From Oceaniferula marina (GTDB taxonomy: Bacteria > Verrucomicrobiota > Verrucomicrobiia > Verrucomicrobiales > Akkermansiaceae), in the NCBI RefSeq assembly GCF_013391475.1, contig NZ_JACBAZ010000001.1:1074377-1138376 (forward strand): a stretch of DNA of 64,000 nt, read 5' to 3'. The stretch's first letter is position 1. Every line of letters starts with the position of its first letter. The notes under the pieces were generated by a model. The model searched no databases. It had not been told where the DNA came from and was given only the letters and a program-made list of their open reading frames with translations. The position numbers and the translations under genes are program-made. Of this stretch, positions 51,029-59,949 are shown in pieces.

Positions 51029-51850
51029 ATGTCCTCGGCACAAGACATCACCCGTAAGGCCAAATCGAATCTGGCGATTGCCTTGACCTGCTTACCCGAG
51101 CAGCGCAAACAGGACATGGTGGTCTTTTATGCCTTCTGCCGGGTCATTGACGACCTTGCCGATGACCTCGAACTCCCCATCGAGCAACGACGAAAGAGCC
51201 TTCAACAATGGCGTGAGGGCATCGCCGAAGGCTTTCAAAACCCCGACGAATTACAACAACAGATCATCCGTCTGATCGAAGACTACGACATTTCCCGTCA
51301 ACCCTTTCTCGACCTGATCGACGGCTGCAGCTCCGACCTCGAGCCTCAATCCTTTCAAACCTGGGGTGATCTGGAACGCTACACCTACCAGGTGGCCTCC
51401 TGTGTCGGACTGGTATCCATCCGCATCTTCGGCTGCAAACACCCGGATTCGGAAACCTATGCCGTCGCGCTCGGACACGCCCTGCAAATCACCAACATCT
51501 TGCGTGACGTCCATGAAGACCTCGACAATGGAGGCCGTATCTACCTCCCGACCGAAGACTTGGAGCGAGCCGGCCTCAGCGAACAACACTTACGAGATCA
51601 CGTCCACGACGAACGATTCATCTCTATGATGAACGGATTGGCAGATCGGGCTGAGGCCTATTACCAGAAAGCCCAAGACCATCTACGCACACAAGATGCC
51701 AAAGCGCTCAAAGCAGCGGAAGCAATGCGGAAAATATACCACACCTTGTTGCTCAAGATGCGTCGAGACCAATTCAAAGTCTTTGATCAACGCTATTCGG
51801 TATCGAAATTTCGCAAGGCCCTGATCTTACTCCGAACCATGTTGCCGTAA
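51029..51850 (+). CDS. Squalene/phytoene synthase family protein (HpnD/SQS-like)
   Basis: The family condenses two prenyl diphosphates head to head. The 273-residue protein has the first Asp-rich motif in VVFYAFCRVIDDLADD and the second in ALQITNILRDVHEDLDNGG, ending RIYLP, both typical of squalene or presqualene-diphosphate synthases. The compact length fits bacterial HpnC/HpnD or CrtB enzymes. It stands alone here, without a second HpnC or HpnE gene. The product (squalene, presqualene diphosphate or phytoene) cannot be decided from motifs. The ATG at 51029 was chosen over an upstream frame because family homology begins there. It lies 72 bases downstream of lepB. Confidence 0.9.
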   Translation: MSSAQDITRKAKSNLAIALTCLPEQRKQDMVVFYAFCRVIDDLADDLELPIEQRRKSLQQWREGIAEGFQNPDELQQQIIRLIEDYDISRQPFLDLIDGCSSDLEPQSFQTWGDLERYTYQVASCVGLVSIRIFGCKHPDSETYAVALGHALQITNILRDVHEDLDNGGRIYLPTEDLERAGLSEQHLRDHVHDERFISMMNGLADRAEAYYQKAQDHLRTQDAKALKAAEAMRKIYHTLLLKMRRDQFKVFDQRYSVSKFRKALILLRTMLP

Positions 51851-52026
51851 CATGCCTTACTCGATCTGCGTGTGCGCTTGCCGAATGGCTTGGTTTTTGT
51901 ATACTTCGGACAATCAAGCGATTCTTGTAGGCAGCTCAAGATGAACAAGGGAACCCAAGAGAGGCCCCGATGGCTCTATCGACAGCTCCAACCAAGGCTC
52001 AATACCAAGGCACTCTCAATCCTATT

Positions 52027-52329
52027 ATGAAAACAACCCTGCTTCTCATCCCCGTCATTGTCTCCTGCCTCTTCACCTCCTGTGGTTCCACAACAGGCAC
52101 CGGCACCGTGCCAGCGCCCGATGTCCCCGATCTGAAAGATGTTCCGGTCGGTCGCCCTGACCCACTGGGCCGAAAAAATATGGTGATCAGCCCGTTTCGA
52201 CCGTATAACCTGATCGACGTCAAAGGATACCAATCCGGGGATGTCGTCGGAGATCCGTCCACCGCCAGGCGAGACCCTAAAACGGGCAAAATCATCGAAA
52301 GCACCTCCAAGTATTTCCTGATCCCCTGA
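52027..52329 (+). CDS. Small putative lipoprotein
   Basis: This is a 100-residue product with a lipoprotein signal peptide: MKTTLLLIPVIVSCLFTSC, with the lipobox LFTSC and Cys19 as the lipidated residue. The mature part is Pro/Asp-rich, with RPDPLGRKNMVISPFRPYNL and a C-terminal Lys/Thr region ending in KYFLIP. I do not recognise the family. The gene lies in a 660-bp space between the synthase gene and the RND genes and is followed by a terminator. The ATG at 52027 was chosen because the signal peptide starts there. Confidence 0.75.
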   Translation: MKTTLLLIPVIVSCLFTSCGSTTGTGTVPAPDVPDLKDVPVGRPDPLGRKNMVISPFRPYNLIDVKGYQSGDVVGDPSTARRDPKTGKIIESTSKYFLIP

Positions 52330-52428
52330 TCGGCAAACTGCCTGGACGTCCGAACGTATTTGCCTGTATCCAGCCATTTCTGAGCAGACATGACTCCCGG
52401 ATTGTCCAGACAGAGAGCCATGGTTCAC

Positions 52429-52468
52429 TCCTCCCCCGCTCGTTCATTTCGCAGGGGAGGATTTTTTT
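52429..52468 (+). terminator. Intrinsic terminator after the small lipoprotein gene
   Basis: TCCTCCCC (52429-52436) pairs with GGGGAGGA (52454-52461) and is followed by seven T residues (52462-52468). It separates the lipoprotein gene from the RND efflux genes. Confidence 0.88.
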
Positions 52469-52510
52469 CGCAACTTTTCCTCTCAAATCCGTTAATACTC
52501 TGACGCGTTC

Positions 52511-53935
52511 ATGATCAACCCATCCTGCATGAGGTCCCCCCACTTGTATCTGACCCTGCTTGGCTTGGTCGGGATCATTGCGTCCTGCCAACCCGGGGGA
52601 ACGCCGAGTAGCACGAGCCATATCGATATACCCACCGCCTGGAAGGCTACGGGAAAATCATCATCCCGCTCCATTAGCTCCGGATGGGTGAAGGACTTCA
52701 ATGATCCGCAACTTTCGCGTCTGGTGGGAGAAGCGATGCAACGCAACCCCGACCTGCTCGCCACGGCCGAACGCTTGGAGGCAGCACGCGCCAATGTCAC
52801 TCAGTCGCGGGCTCGCCGCATGCCAAGCGTCAACCTCAGCGCGTCGGGAAGCCGGACCCGACTCGAAGACGGAGGCCCCGGAAGCAATGGTGCCAGCTAC
52901 ACCAGCAGCCAGGGAGTCAACATCGGAGCCAGCTGGGAAATTGATCTCTGGGGGAGATTACGTCATTTACATACGGCGGCTCAGGCAGACTACGACAGTA
53001 CCGTCGCAGATTTCCGAGGCACCCGGCTCTCGCTCGCAGCCAGCACATCCAGCGCATGGTACAATCTGATCACCAGCGAGAACCAACGCAAACTTTCCGA
53101 AGAAACCTTGGGACGCTACCGCAAGGTGGAAAAAATCATCGAACGCAACTACAAAGCCGGAACCGCCCGATCCCTGGACCTCCAGCTATCGAGAAACAAC
53201 GTCTACAACGAAGAACGCACACTGCGGGCACGCAACCGTGACCGTGACGATGCCCGCCGAAATCTGGAAATTATCCTCGGTCGATACCCCAAGGGAGAAA
53301 TCAAAGCCCGAACAGCCCTTCCCGTTGTCCGCAAGGATGTCCCCGCCGGCCTCCCGGCGGACCTGATCACCCGCCGGCCAGACCTCGTCCGTGCCCAGCA
53401 ACGACTCTACGCATCGTTCCACCGAGCCAAAGCCGCACAAAAAAACCTACTTCCCGCAATCCGCCTGACCGGTAGCAGCGGTAGCCGATCTCCGGACATC
53501 AGTGACCTGATCGACATCGATCAGCTGGTCTCATCCATTACTGCATCCTTAAGCCAGTCGATCTTCGAAGGGGGAGCCCTGAAGGCCGAAGCGGAGGCTG
53601 CCGTAGCGCAAAACCGCGCAGCCATCTACGATTTTGCCAATGTCGCCCTGCGAGCCTTCCGTGAAGTGGAATCGGCTCTTGCCGCAGAGGAATCGCTCGC
53701 CCAACAAGAACATTTCCAACGAAAAAGTCTCGAACAGGCGTCCCTCGCTGAGAAACAAGCTGGCCGGGACTATGCCGAAGGCGTTGAAGGAACCGACATC
53801 ATCTCGCTGCTCGAAGCCCAGCGGAGGGCATCAAATGCTCGTAACTCATTGATCCTTCTGCAAAACCAACGGATCCAAAACCGTATCAATCTTCATCTGG
53901 CGCTGGGTGGCGATTTTCGTTCAACCGCTAAATAA
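52511..53935 (+). CDS. RND efflux outer-membrane lipoprotein (NodT/OprM/TolC-like)
   Basis: This is a 474-residue outer-membrane channel of the tripartite RND pump. A lipoprotein signal with lipobox IIASC (Cys26) is followed by the two outer-membrane-factor repeats, visible as paired long helices around 75-180 and 260-420. Family motifs include NPDLLATAERLEAARANVTQ and GASWEIDLWGRLRHL in the first half and PADLITRRPDLVRAQQRLYA in the second. The start at 52511 is used; the ATG at 52529 is an alternative. It is 66 bases ahead of the adaptor gene, so the three RND genes form an operon. Confidence 0.93.
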   Translation: MINPSCMRSPHLYLTLLGLVGIIASCQPGGTPSSTSHIDIPTAWKATGKSSSRSISSGWVKDFNDPQLSRLVGEAMQRNPDLLATAERLEAARANVTQSRARRMPSVNLSASGSRTRLEDGGPGSNGASYTSSQGVNIGASWEIDLWGRLRHLHTAAQADYDSTVADFRGTRLSLAASTSSAWYNLITSENQRKLSEETLGRYRKVEKIIERNYKAGTARSLDLQLSRNNVYNEERTLRARNRDRDDARRNLEIILGRYPKGEIKARTALPVVRKDVPAGLPADLITRRPDLVRAQQRLYASFHRAKAAQKNLLPAIRLTGSSGSRSPDISDLIDIDQLVSSITASLSQSIFEGGALKAEAEAAVAQNRAAIYDFANVALRAFREVESALAAEESLAQQEHFQRKSLEQASLAEKQAGRDYAEGVEGTDIISLLEAQRRASNARNSLILLQNQRIQNRINLHLALGGDFRSTAK

Positions 53936-54001
53936 GCAGCCAAGCCGACTTGACAGCAGCGACTTTCATCCCAGATTCACCACATCATTCATTCTCATTC
54001 C

Positions 54002-55288
54002 ATGCGAGCCTTACTGCACATCATCCTGCCCATCGCCATTATTGCCTTGGGAGCGTGGGGTTATACCGAGCTCAAAGGTCTCAAGAAGGAAGGCTACAAG
54101 CTGCGCAAAGATCCGGCAAAAGAACAAAAACGACCGGTTGAACAACCAAAAATCCGCACCCGGGTGATGCCGATGGATCTCCAAGATTTTACGATCACCC
54201 TGCACAGCCAAGGGGTTGTCCGCCCACACAATGCCACAACGCTGACCTCCCAGGTCAGCGGACGCATCGTAGAAATCACTCCGAGCTTTGAAGATGGTGC
54301 CTATTTCAGCAAAGGTGAGATCCTGATCAAACTCGACACCGCGGATTACCTGACGGACCTCGAGTCAGCCAAAGCACAGCTCGCAAGGTCGGAAGCCTCA
54401 TTTGCCCAAGAACAGGCACGGGCAAAACAAGCACTCTTGAACTGGAAAGATGCCGGGTTTGAAGAAGAAGCAAGCGATCTGGTCCTTCGCAAACCTCAAC
54501 TGAGGGAAGCGGAAGCCAACGTCAACTCTGCCAAATCGTCACTTGAACGAGCCAAACGCAACCTTGCCCGCACCCAGGTCAAGGCTCCCTACGACGGCAG
54601 GGTTCGCAAACGCAACGTCGGCCTGGGACAACAAGTGGGAGCCAGCACACCGCTCGGGGAAGTCTTTTCCACCGACTTTGCCGAAGTTCGGCTTCCGCTC
54701 ACCAGTAGGGACCTCCAGTACTACAACCCGCCAAACAAACCGGAGGCCGTCACAAACAAGGATAACATCCACTTTGAATCCATCCTGAATCAAGCAGAAG
54801 AGCATGCCACCCCTCCATGGGTCGGTAGCATCATCCGTGCTGAAGGAGAGCTGGACACCGATTCAAAACAGCTTTTTGTCATCGCCAAAATCGATGACCC
54901 CTTTGGCCTGAACAACGGCAAGGCCCCGCTATTTATTGGGCAGCCCGTTCGAGCATCCATTCCAGCTAAAACCCTGTCTGACGTCTATACCGTGCCAAGA
55001 AAACACCTAAAGGAACTCAACGAAATTCTAGTGCTGAGAAATGGTTTACTCAAATCCGTAACCATCACGCCGATCTGGACTTCCGCGGAGAACATCATCA
55101 CCCGGGAAGGGATTGAACCCGGGGATTTACTCTGCACAACCCGCCTTCCTTACGCTCCCGAAGGAGTCCCCGTGGAAATCATTGAAGATGCCAGAGAAGA
55201 CAGCTCCGGTGAAGTATCACCAACCCAGCAAGCACAAGCCGGAGACTCCGGCAAAGTGGGCAAAAAACGCACGAAACCACGCCGCTAA
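54002..55288 (+). CDS. RND membrane fusion (periplasmic adaptor) protein
   Basis: This is a 428-residue adaptor of the RND pump. An N-terminal membrane anchor (about 4-22) is followed by a split biotinyl-lipoyl region (VVRPHNATTLTSQVSGRIVE and APYDGRVRKRNVGLGQQVGA), a helical hairpin (about 110-180) that reaches the outer-membrane channel, and the beta-barrel and membrane-proximal domains. The C-terminal 40 residues are charged and low-complexity. Both flanking genes encode the expected partners. Confidence 0.93.
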   Translation: MRALLHIILPIAIIALGAWGYTELKGLKKEGYKLRKDPAKEQKRPVEQPKIRTRVMPMDLQDFTITLHSQGVVRPHNATTLTSQVSGRIVEITPSFEDGAYFSKGEILIKLDTADYLTDLESAKAQLARSEASFAQEQARAKQALLNWKDAGFEEEASDLVLRKPQLREAEANVNSAKSSLERAKRNLARTQVKAPYDGRVRKRNVGLGQQVGASTPLGEVFSTDFAEVRLPLTSRDLQYYNPPNKPEAVTNKDNIHFESILNQAEEHATPPWVGSIIRAEGELDTDSKQLFVIAKIDDPFGLNNGKAPLFIGQPVRASIPAKTLSDVYTVPRKHLKELNEILVLRNGLLKSVTITPIWTSAENIITREGIEPGDLLCTTRLPYAPEGVPVEIIEDAREDSSGEVSPTQQAQAGDSGKVGKKRTKPRR

Positions 55289-55347
55289 GCCAAAGTAAGT
55301 CTCACACTTCAACCACTAAACTTTCAGCCCAACACTTCTGACTTCTC

Positions 55348-58300
55348 ATGCTTCGCTGGTTTGCCCGCAACGATTACGCCGCCAACTTCCTGATGGTGGC
55401 CATTTTACTTGCTGGCGCGTATGCCGTCTTGTTCAAAATCCCGACCGAAGTCAGCCCGTCCTACCGGATGTCCTTTCTCAAAGTGAATGTCCCCCTCCCG
55501 GGAGGCACGCCAAACGAGGTAGAAAGCAAGGTGGTCATCCCGATTGAAAATGCGCTGAAAGGCCTCTCCGGCATCAAATACATCAATGCCGAAGCCCGCC
55601 GGGGAAAAGCCGAATTTCACATCGGCACCGAAGAGGGAGCGGACCAGGAAAAGCTTCGAACTGAGATCGAATCCAGAATCAATAAAATCAACACCTTCCC
55701 GAGAGAGATCGAGCCCCCACGAATCTATATCCCGGATACGGCCCACTGGATGGAAGTTATCTCCGTCGTCGTTTCCGGTGACATGTCTGAGAAGGATTTG
55801 TTAGCGGCAGCCCGCCAAGTGCGAGATGATCTCACAGCCTTACCCGGCATTTCCAAAGTCGATGTCATTGGCACAAGGGACCGGGAGGTTTCGATCGAAA
55901 TCAATCAAGAGACGCTGCAAGATTACGGGTTGACGCTCGACAGCGTCTCACGCGCGATTCAACAAAACTCGATGGACCTATCGGCCGGTTCAATCAAGAC
56001 AGATGCCACCCGCGTTCTCCTCCGCTCGACCAATCAGGCTCTGAACCGATCCCAGTTTGAACAAATCATCATTCACCGGGGAGATGGAGCCGAGATCAAG
56101 CTAGGAGACGTTGCCAACATCAAAGACAGCTTTGACGAACAACGAAAGGTCACCCGCTTCAATGGTGAACGCTCCGTCATCGTCGAGGTCAAACGTCTCG
56201 GCGATGAAAAAGCACTGAAAATTTCCGACCTTGTCCACCAATACGTGGAAGAGTCAGCCAGTCGCTTTCCCAAAGGGGTTAAACTCCACACTTGGGACGA
56301 CGATTCCGTCAGTCTACGCGGACGCATCTCCACCCTGTTCTGGAACCTTCTCCAAGGCTGTGTCCTCGTCTTCATTCTCCTCAGTGTGTTTCTGCGTCTC
56401 TCTCTTGCCATCTGGGTGATCATCGGTATCCCGGTCGCATTCGCCGGAGGATTAATGCTCATGCCAACCCTGGGCATTACCGCTAACATCATGAGCTTGT
56501 TTGGCTTTATCATCGTGCTCGGCATCGTCGTCGATGATGCCATTGTCACCGGTGAACACATTTTTTCCAAACTCAAAACCGGGATGGATCCGCTGGAAGC
56601 GTCCGTTACCGGAGCCAAGGAAATCGCCGTCCCGGTAACCTTCGGCGTGCTGACCACCGTTGTCGCCTTTATCCCGCTTGCCTACATCACGGGTTGGTGG
56701 GGAACCTTCGCCAAACAAATCCCCTTTGTGGTCATCCCGGTGCTTGTTTTTTCACTGGTCGAATCCAAGCTCGTCCTCCCATCACACCTTAAACACCTCA
56801 AGGTGAACCGAACGAGCAAAGCTCCCCTCACCAGAATCCAACAAGGAGCCACCCGCTTACTCGAAGGCTTTGTTGCCCGAGTCTATCAACCACTGCTCCG
56901 TTTCGCAGTCCGCTGGCGCTACGTCACCCTGTCGATCTTCTGTGCGCTTGGTTTTGGAACCTATGGAGTCCTCTCTAGCAATATGCTGGGATTCCAGTCG
57001 CTTCCATCCGTTGACCGCTATTACATCTACGCCAGACTCGCGATGATGGAAGGAACCAACTTTGATCAAACAACGGAGAAAGTCGAAGAGATCACCGAAG
57101 CCGCCTACCAACTGCGAACACGTTTCACCGATGGCGAAGGAGGCCCCAGCCTGATTGGCAATGTCATGTCATCCACCGGCGGCTGGCCAAGCTGGGGACA
57201 CGCCAAGGATACCCGAGGGTATGTCCTGGTCGAAATCCTGCCACCGAGCAAACGCAAGTCCCCCGGCCCAAAAAACCAGGAAATTGCCGACGCATGGAGG
57301 GATCTGGTCGGCGAGGTTCAAGGAGCTCAATCATTCAGCATCCGGACCGAACGCTCAGGTGGAGGGTTCATGAGCGAACGTGACGACGTCGAAATTGAAC
57401 TTCGCGGACAAAACGACGAAGTCATGATCCCTGTCGCCAGAGAGATGCAGGAAGCACTGCAAAGCACCGAAGGCGTTAGAAGAACCTCCACCAGCATCGA
57501 AAACGCCCAGAATGAATTCCAGATCAAACTGCTTCCCTACGGCCGGGATCTCGGCCTCACCCAGGAAAGTCTCGCCCGTCAAGTCCGCCGTGCCTTTTAC
57601 GGAGAACAGGCCCAAAGGATTCAACGTGGAGAAGACAGCGTGCGTGTGATGGTCAGGCTCCCGAAACACCAACGTGAATCACTCCACACTCTGGACAACC
57701 TGCAAATCACGTTGCCAAACAAATCAACCGTCAACCTCCACGAGGTGGCAGATATCACCCAAGGCCACTCCCCCCCGACGATCCGCCGCCGCGATGGTTC
57801 GCGCTATTACACCATCTCCGCCGTGCCAAAAAGCAGGGACACCAACATCACGGATATCGGGAACGCCATCACTCCGAAACTCGATGCCATCACCGCGGCC
57901 CACCCTGGAACCTCATGGCGATTCGACGGTTTCCTCGCTGAAGATGCCGAAAACCAACAACGCTTTGCTGTGCTTGCCGCGCTCCTGATCTTCACCTTGT
58001 ACACTCTGCTGGCCATTCCATTTCGCTCTCTTAGCCAACCCATCTTCGTGCTCCTCGCCATCCCCTTTGGCGCCGTTGGTGCTGTGATCGGACACATGGC
58101 CCTCGGCATCACCCCCTCATGGCTGAGCTACCTCGGCATGCTCGCCCTGGCTGGAGTAGTGGTCAACGACTCACTCGTCATGGTTGATTTCACCAACCGT
58201 AGGCGCAACGAAGGTAAATCAGCATACGATGCCGTCATTCATTCCGGATCAGCTCGATTCCGGCCTATTCTTCTGACCTCCTTGACCACCTTTGCCGGTC

Positions 58301-58500
58301 TGCTACCGCTGATTTTTGAACGCTCGATTCAGGCACAATTCCTGATCCCGATGGCGGTTTCACTCGCCTTTGGTATCATGTTTGCCACCTTCATCACCCT
58401 TTTCCTCATTCCTTGCGCGTATCTGGCCACGGAAGACATCAAGCGCTTACTGGGCAAAGCCTACCGCTGGTATACTCGCCCGTTTACCTCGAATGAGTAA
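55348..58500 (+). CDS. RND-family efflux permease (AcrB/HAE1-like)
   Basis: This is a 1050-residue inner-membrane pump with the usual 12 helices and two large periplasmic loops. Proton-relay acidic residues are in GIVVDDAIVTGEHIF in helix 4. The second half has GVVVNDSLVMVDFTNRRRNE and TSLTTFAGLLPLIFERSIQA. The first residues MLRWFARNDYAANFLMVAIL match the start of the family. Length is normal for AcrB-type pumps. It probably exports drugs, lipids or other hydrophobic compounds. Substrate cannot be read. No dedicated regulator gene is next to the operon. Confidence 0.95.
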   Translation: MLRWFARNDYAANFLMVAILLAGAYAVLFKIPTEVSPSYRMSFLKVNVPLPGGTPNEVESKVVIPIENALKGLSGIKYINAEARRGKAEFHIGTEEGADQEKLRTEIESRINKINTFPREIEPPRIYIPDTAHWMEVISVVVSGDMSEKDLLAAARQVRDDLTALPGISKVDVIGTRDREVSIEINQETLQDYGLTLDSVSRAIQQNSMDLSAGSIKTDATRVLLRSTNQALNRSQFEQIIIHRGDGAEIKLGDVANIKDSFDEQRKVTRFNGERSVIVEVKRLGDEKALKISDLVHQYVEESASRFPKGVKLHTWDDDSVSLRGRISTLFWNLLQGCVLVFILLSVFLRLSLAIWVIIGIPVAFAGGLMLMPTLGITANIMSLFGFIIVLGIVVDDAIVTGEHIFSKLKTGMDPLEASVTGAKEIAVPVTFGVLTTVVAFIPLAYITGWWGTFAKQIPFVVIPVLVFSLVESKLVLPSHLKHLKVNRTSKAPLTRIQQGATRLLEGFVARVYQPLLRFAVRWRYVTLSIFCALGFGTYGVLSSNMLGFQSLPSVDRYYIYARLAMMEGTNFDQTTEKVEEITEAAYQLRTRFTDGEGGPSLIGNVMSSTGGWPSWGHAKDTRGYVLVEILPPSKRKSPGPKNQEIADAWRDLVGEVQGAQSFSIRTERSGGGFMSERDDVEIELRGQNDEVMIPVAREMQEALQSTEGVRRTSTSIENAQNEFQIKLLPYGRDLGLTQESLARQVRRAFYGEQAQRIQRGEDSVRVMVRLPKHQRESLHTLDNLQITLPNKSTVNLHEVADITQGHSPPTIRRRDGSRYYTISAVPKSRDTNITDIGNAITPKLDAITAAHPGTSWRFDGFLAEDAENQQRFAVLAALLIFTLYTLLAIPFRSLSQPIFVLLAIPFGAVGAVIGHMALGITPSWLSYLGMLALAGVVVNDSLVMVDFTNRRRNEGKSAYDAVIHSGSARFRPILLTSLTTFAGLLPLIFERSIQAQFLIPMAVSLAFGIMFATFITLFLIPCAYLATEDIKRLLGKAYRWYTRPFTSNE

Positions 58501-58551
58501 ATTTCACAGTATGCTTTGGCCCCATTCCGTGGTTCAATCTCGGCACACGTC

Positions 58552-59913
58552 ATGACGGATTCTTTGTTTCCAGAGCCACTTGCCGAGGCCTCAGGCCCAG
58601 CAACAAGCCACAGCAACTCACCCTTACCCGCAAGGATGCGTCCGCGAACGCTCAACGAGGTGGCGGGACAACAACATATCCTCGGCGAAGGCAGTCTGCT
58701 GCGCCGGGCCATCGAGGCCGACCGCTTTTCCTCCCTGATCTTTTATGGCCCTCCGGGAACAGGCAAAACAACCCTCGCCGGCGTGATCGCCAACACCACC
58801 AACAGCCGCTTCGAAGCCCTTAACGGGGTCGAGTCAAACGTCTCCGAAATTCGCGAAAAAATCGGCCAAGCTCAACAGTGGAAACAACTCCGCGACCAAA
58901 CCACCATCCTCTTTATTGATGAAATTCATCGTTTCAATAAGGCCCAACAGGATGTGCTTCTGCCTCACGTTGAACGTGGAACCGTGCGCTTCATCGGAGC
59001 CACCACCCACAACCCGTATTTTTACGTCAACTCACCACTGGTCTCCCGATCCCAGATCTTCCAGCTCGAAGCGGTCCCAGAACAAGAAATCATCCAACTC
59101 CTCGAACGAGCCATCGCTGATGAGGAACGAGGATTGGGCCGGCAATCGATCACCGCCGATCCCAAGGCGCTCAAACACATTGCCGGTATCTGCGACGGAG
59201 ATGTCCGCAAGGCACTGACCGCCCTCGAGCTCGCAGCCCTGACTACCCCTGAGGATGGCGATGGCAGCATTCAGATCACTCTGGCCATTGCAGAGGAGTC
59301 GATCCAACAAAAGGCCATTGTCTATGATGCTGATGGCGACGGGCATTACGACACCATCTCAGCTTTTATCAAATCGATCCGAGGATCCGACCCGGATGCC
59401 GCTCTCTATTGGCTGGCAAAAATGTTAGTCGCCGGTGAAGACCCGCGTTTCATTGCACGCCGTCTCGTCATCTCAGCGAGCGAAGACATCGGGCTCGCAG
59501 ACTCCAACGCCCTGCGTGTCGCCATGGATGCGCACAAGGCATTCGAATTCATCGGCATGCCCGAAGGCCGAATCCCTCTCGCCCACGCCACCGTTTACCT
59601 CGCCACCGCTCCAAAATCCAATAGTGCCTACGCCGCACTCAGCGAAGCAATGCAGGATGTTAAATCCGGCCGCACCCTCGCCGTGCCCGAACACCTACGA
59701 ACCAAAACCCGCAAAAAACTGGCCAAGGGGTCAGGAGCGAGCGACGAAACCCTCGAATACCACTATTCCCACAACTACGAAGGAAACTACGTCCCCCAAG
59801 CCTATCTACCGGAAGGCAGGCAATACTACCAACCAAGCCAAAACGGACTGGAACTCAGGATCAAAGAGCGCCTCGATTATTGGCGTGGGCTGTGGCAGGA
59901 AGACAAAAAGTAA
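58552..59913 (+). CDS. rarA: Replication-associated recombination protein A (AAA+ ATPase)
   Basis: RarA (MgsA/WRNIP1) acts at stalled replication forks. The 453-residue protein has a short N-terminal tail, then RPRTLNEVAGQQHILGEGSL, Walker A GPPGTGKTT, Walker B LFIDEIHRFNKAQQD and the sensor-1 stretch IGATTHNPYFYVNSPLVSR. The C-terminal clamp-loader-like and MgsA domains follow, with SGRTLAVPEHLRTKTRKKL. The length fits. The ATG at 58552 was chosen over an in-frame TTG start at 58516. It follows the RND permease gene by 51 bases and is convergent with the PPC-domain gene. Confidence 0.95.
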   Translation: MTDSLFPEPLAEASGPATSHSNSPLPARMRPRTLNEVAGQQHILGEGSLLRRAIEADRFSSLIFYGPPGTGKTTLAGVIANTTNSRFEALNGVESNVSEIREKIGQAQQWKQLRDQTTILFIDEIHRFNKAQQDVLLPHVERGTVRFIGATTHNPYFYVNSPLVSRSQIFQLEAVPEQEIIQLLERAIADEERGLGRQSITADPKALKHIAGICDGDVRKALTALELAALTTPEDGDGSIQITLAIAEESIQQKAIVYDADGDGHYDTISAFIKSIRGSDPDAALYWLAKMLVAGEDPRFIARRLVISASEDIGLADSNALRVAMDAHKAFEFIGMPEGRIPLAHATVYLATAPKSNSAYAALSEAMQDVKSGRTLAVPEHLRTKTRKKLAKGSGASDETLEYHYSHNYEGNYVPQAYLPEGRQYYQPSQNGLELRIKERLDYWRGLWQEDKK

Positions 59914-59949
59914 ATCCATTTGAATGAGGGTGGTGTCGGGAGAATGGTA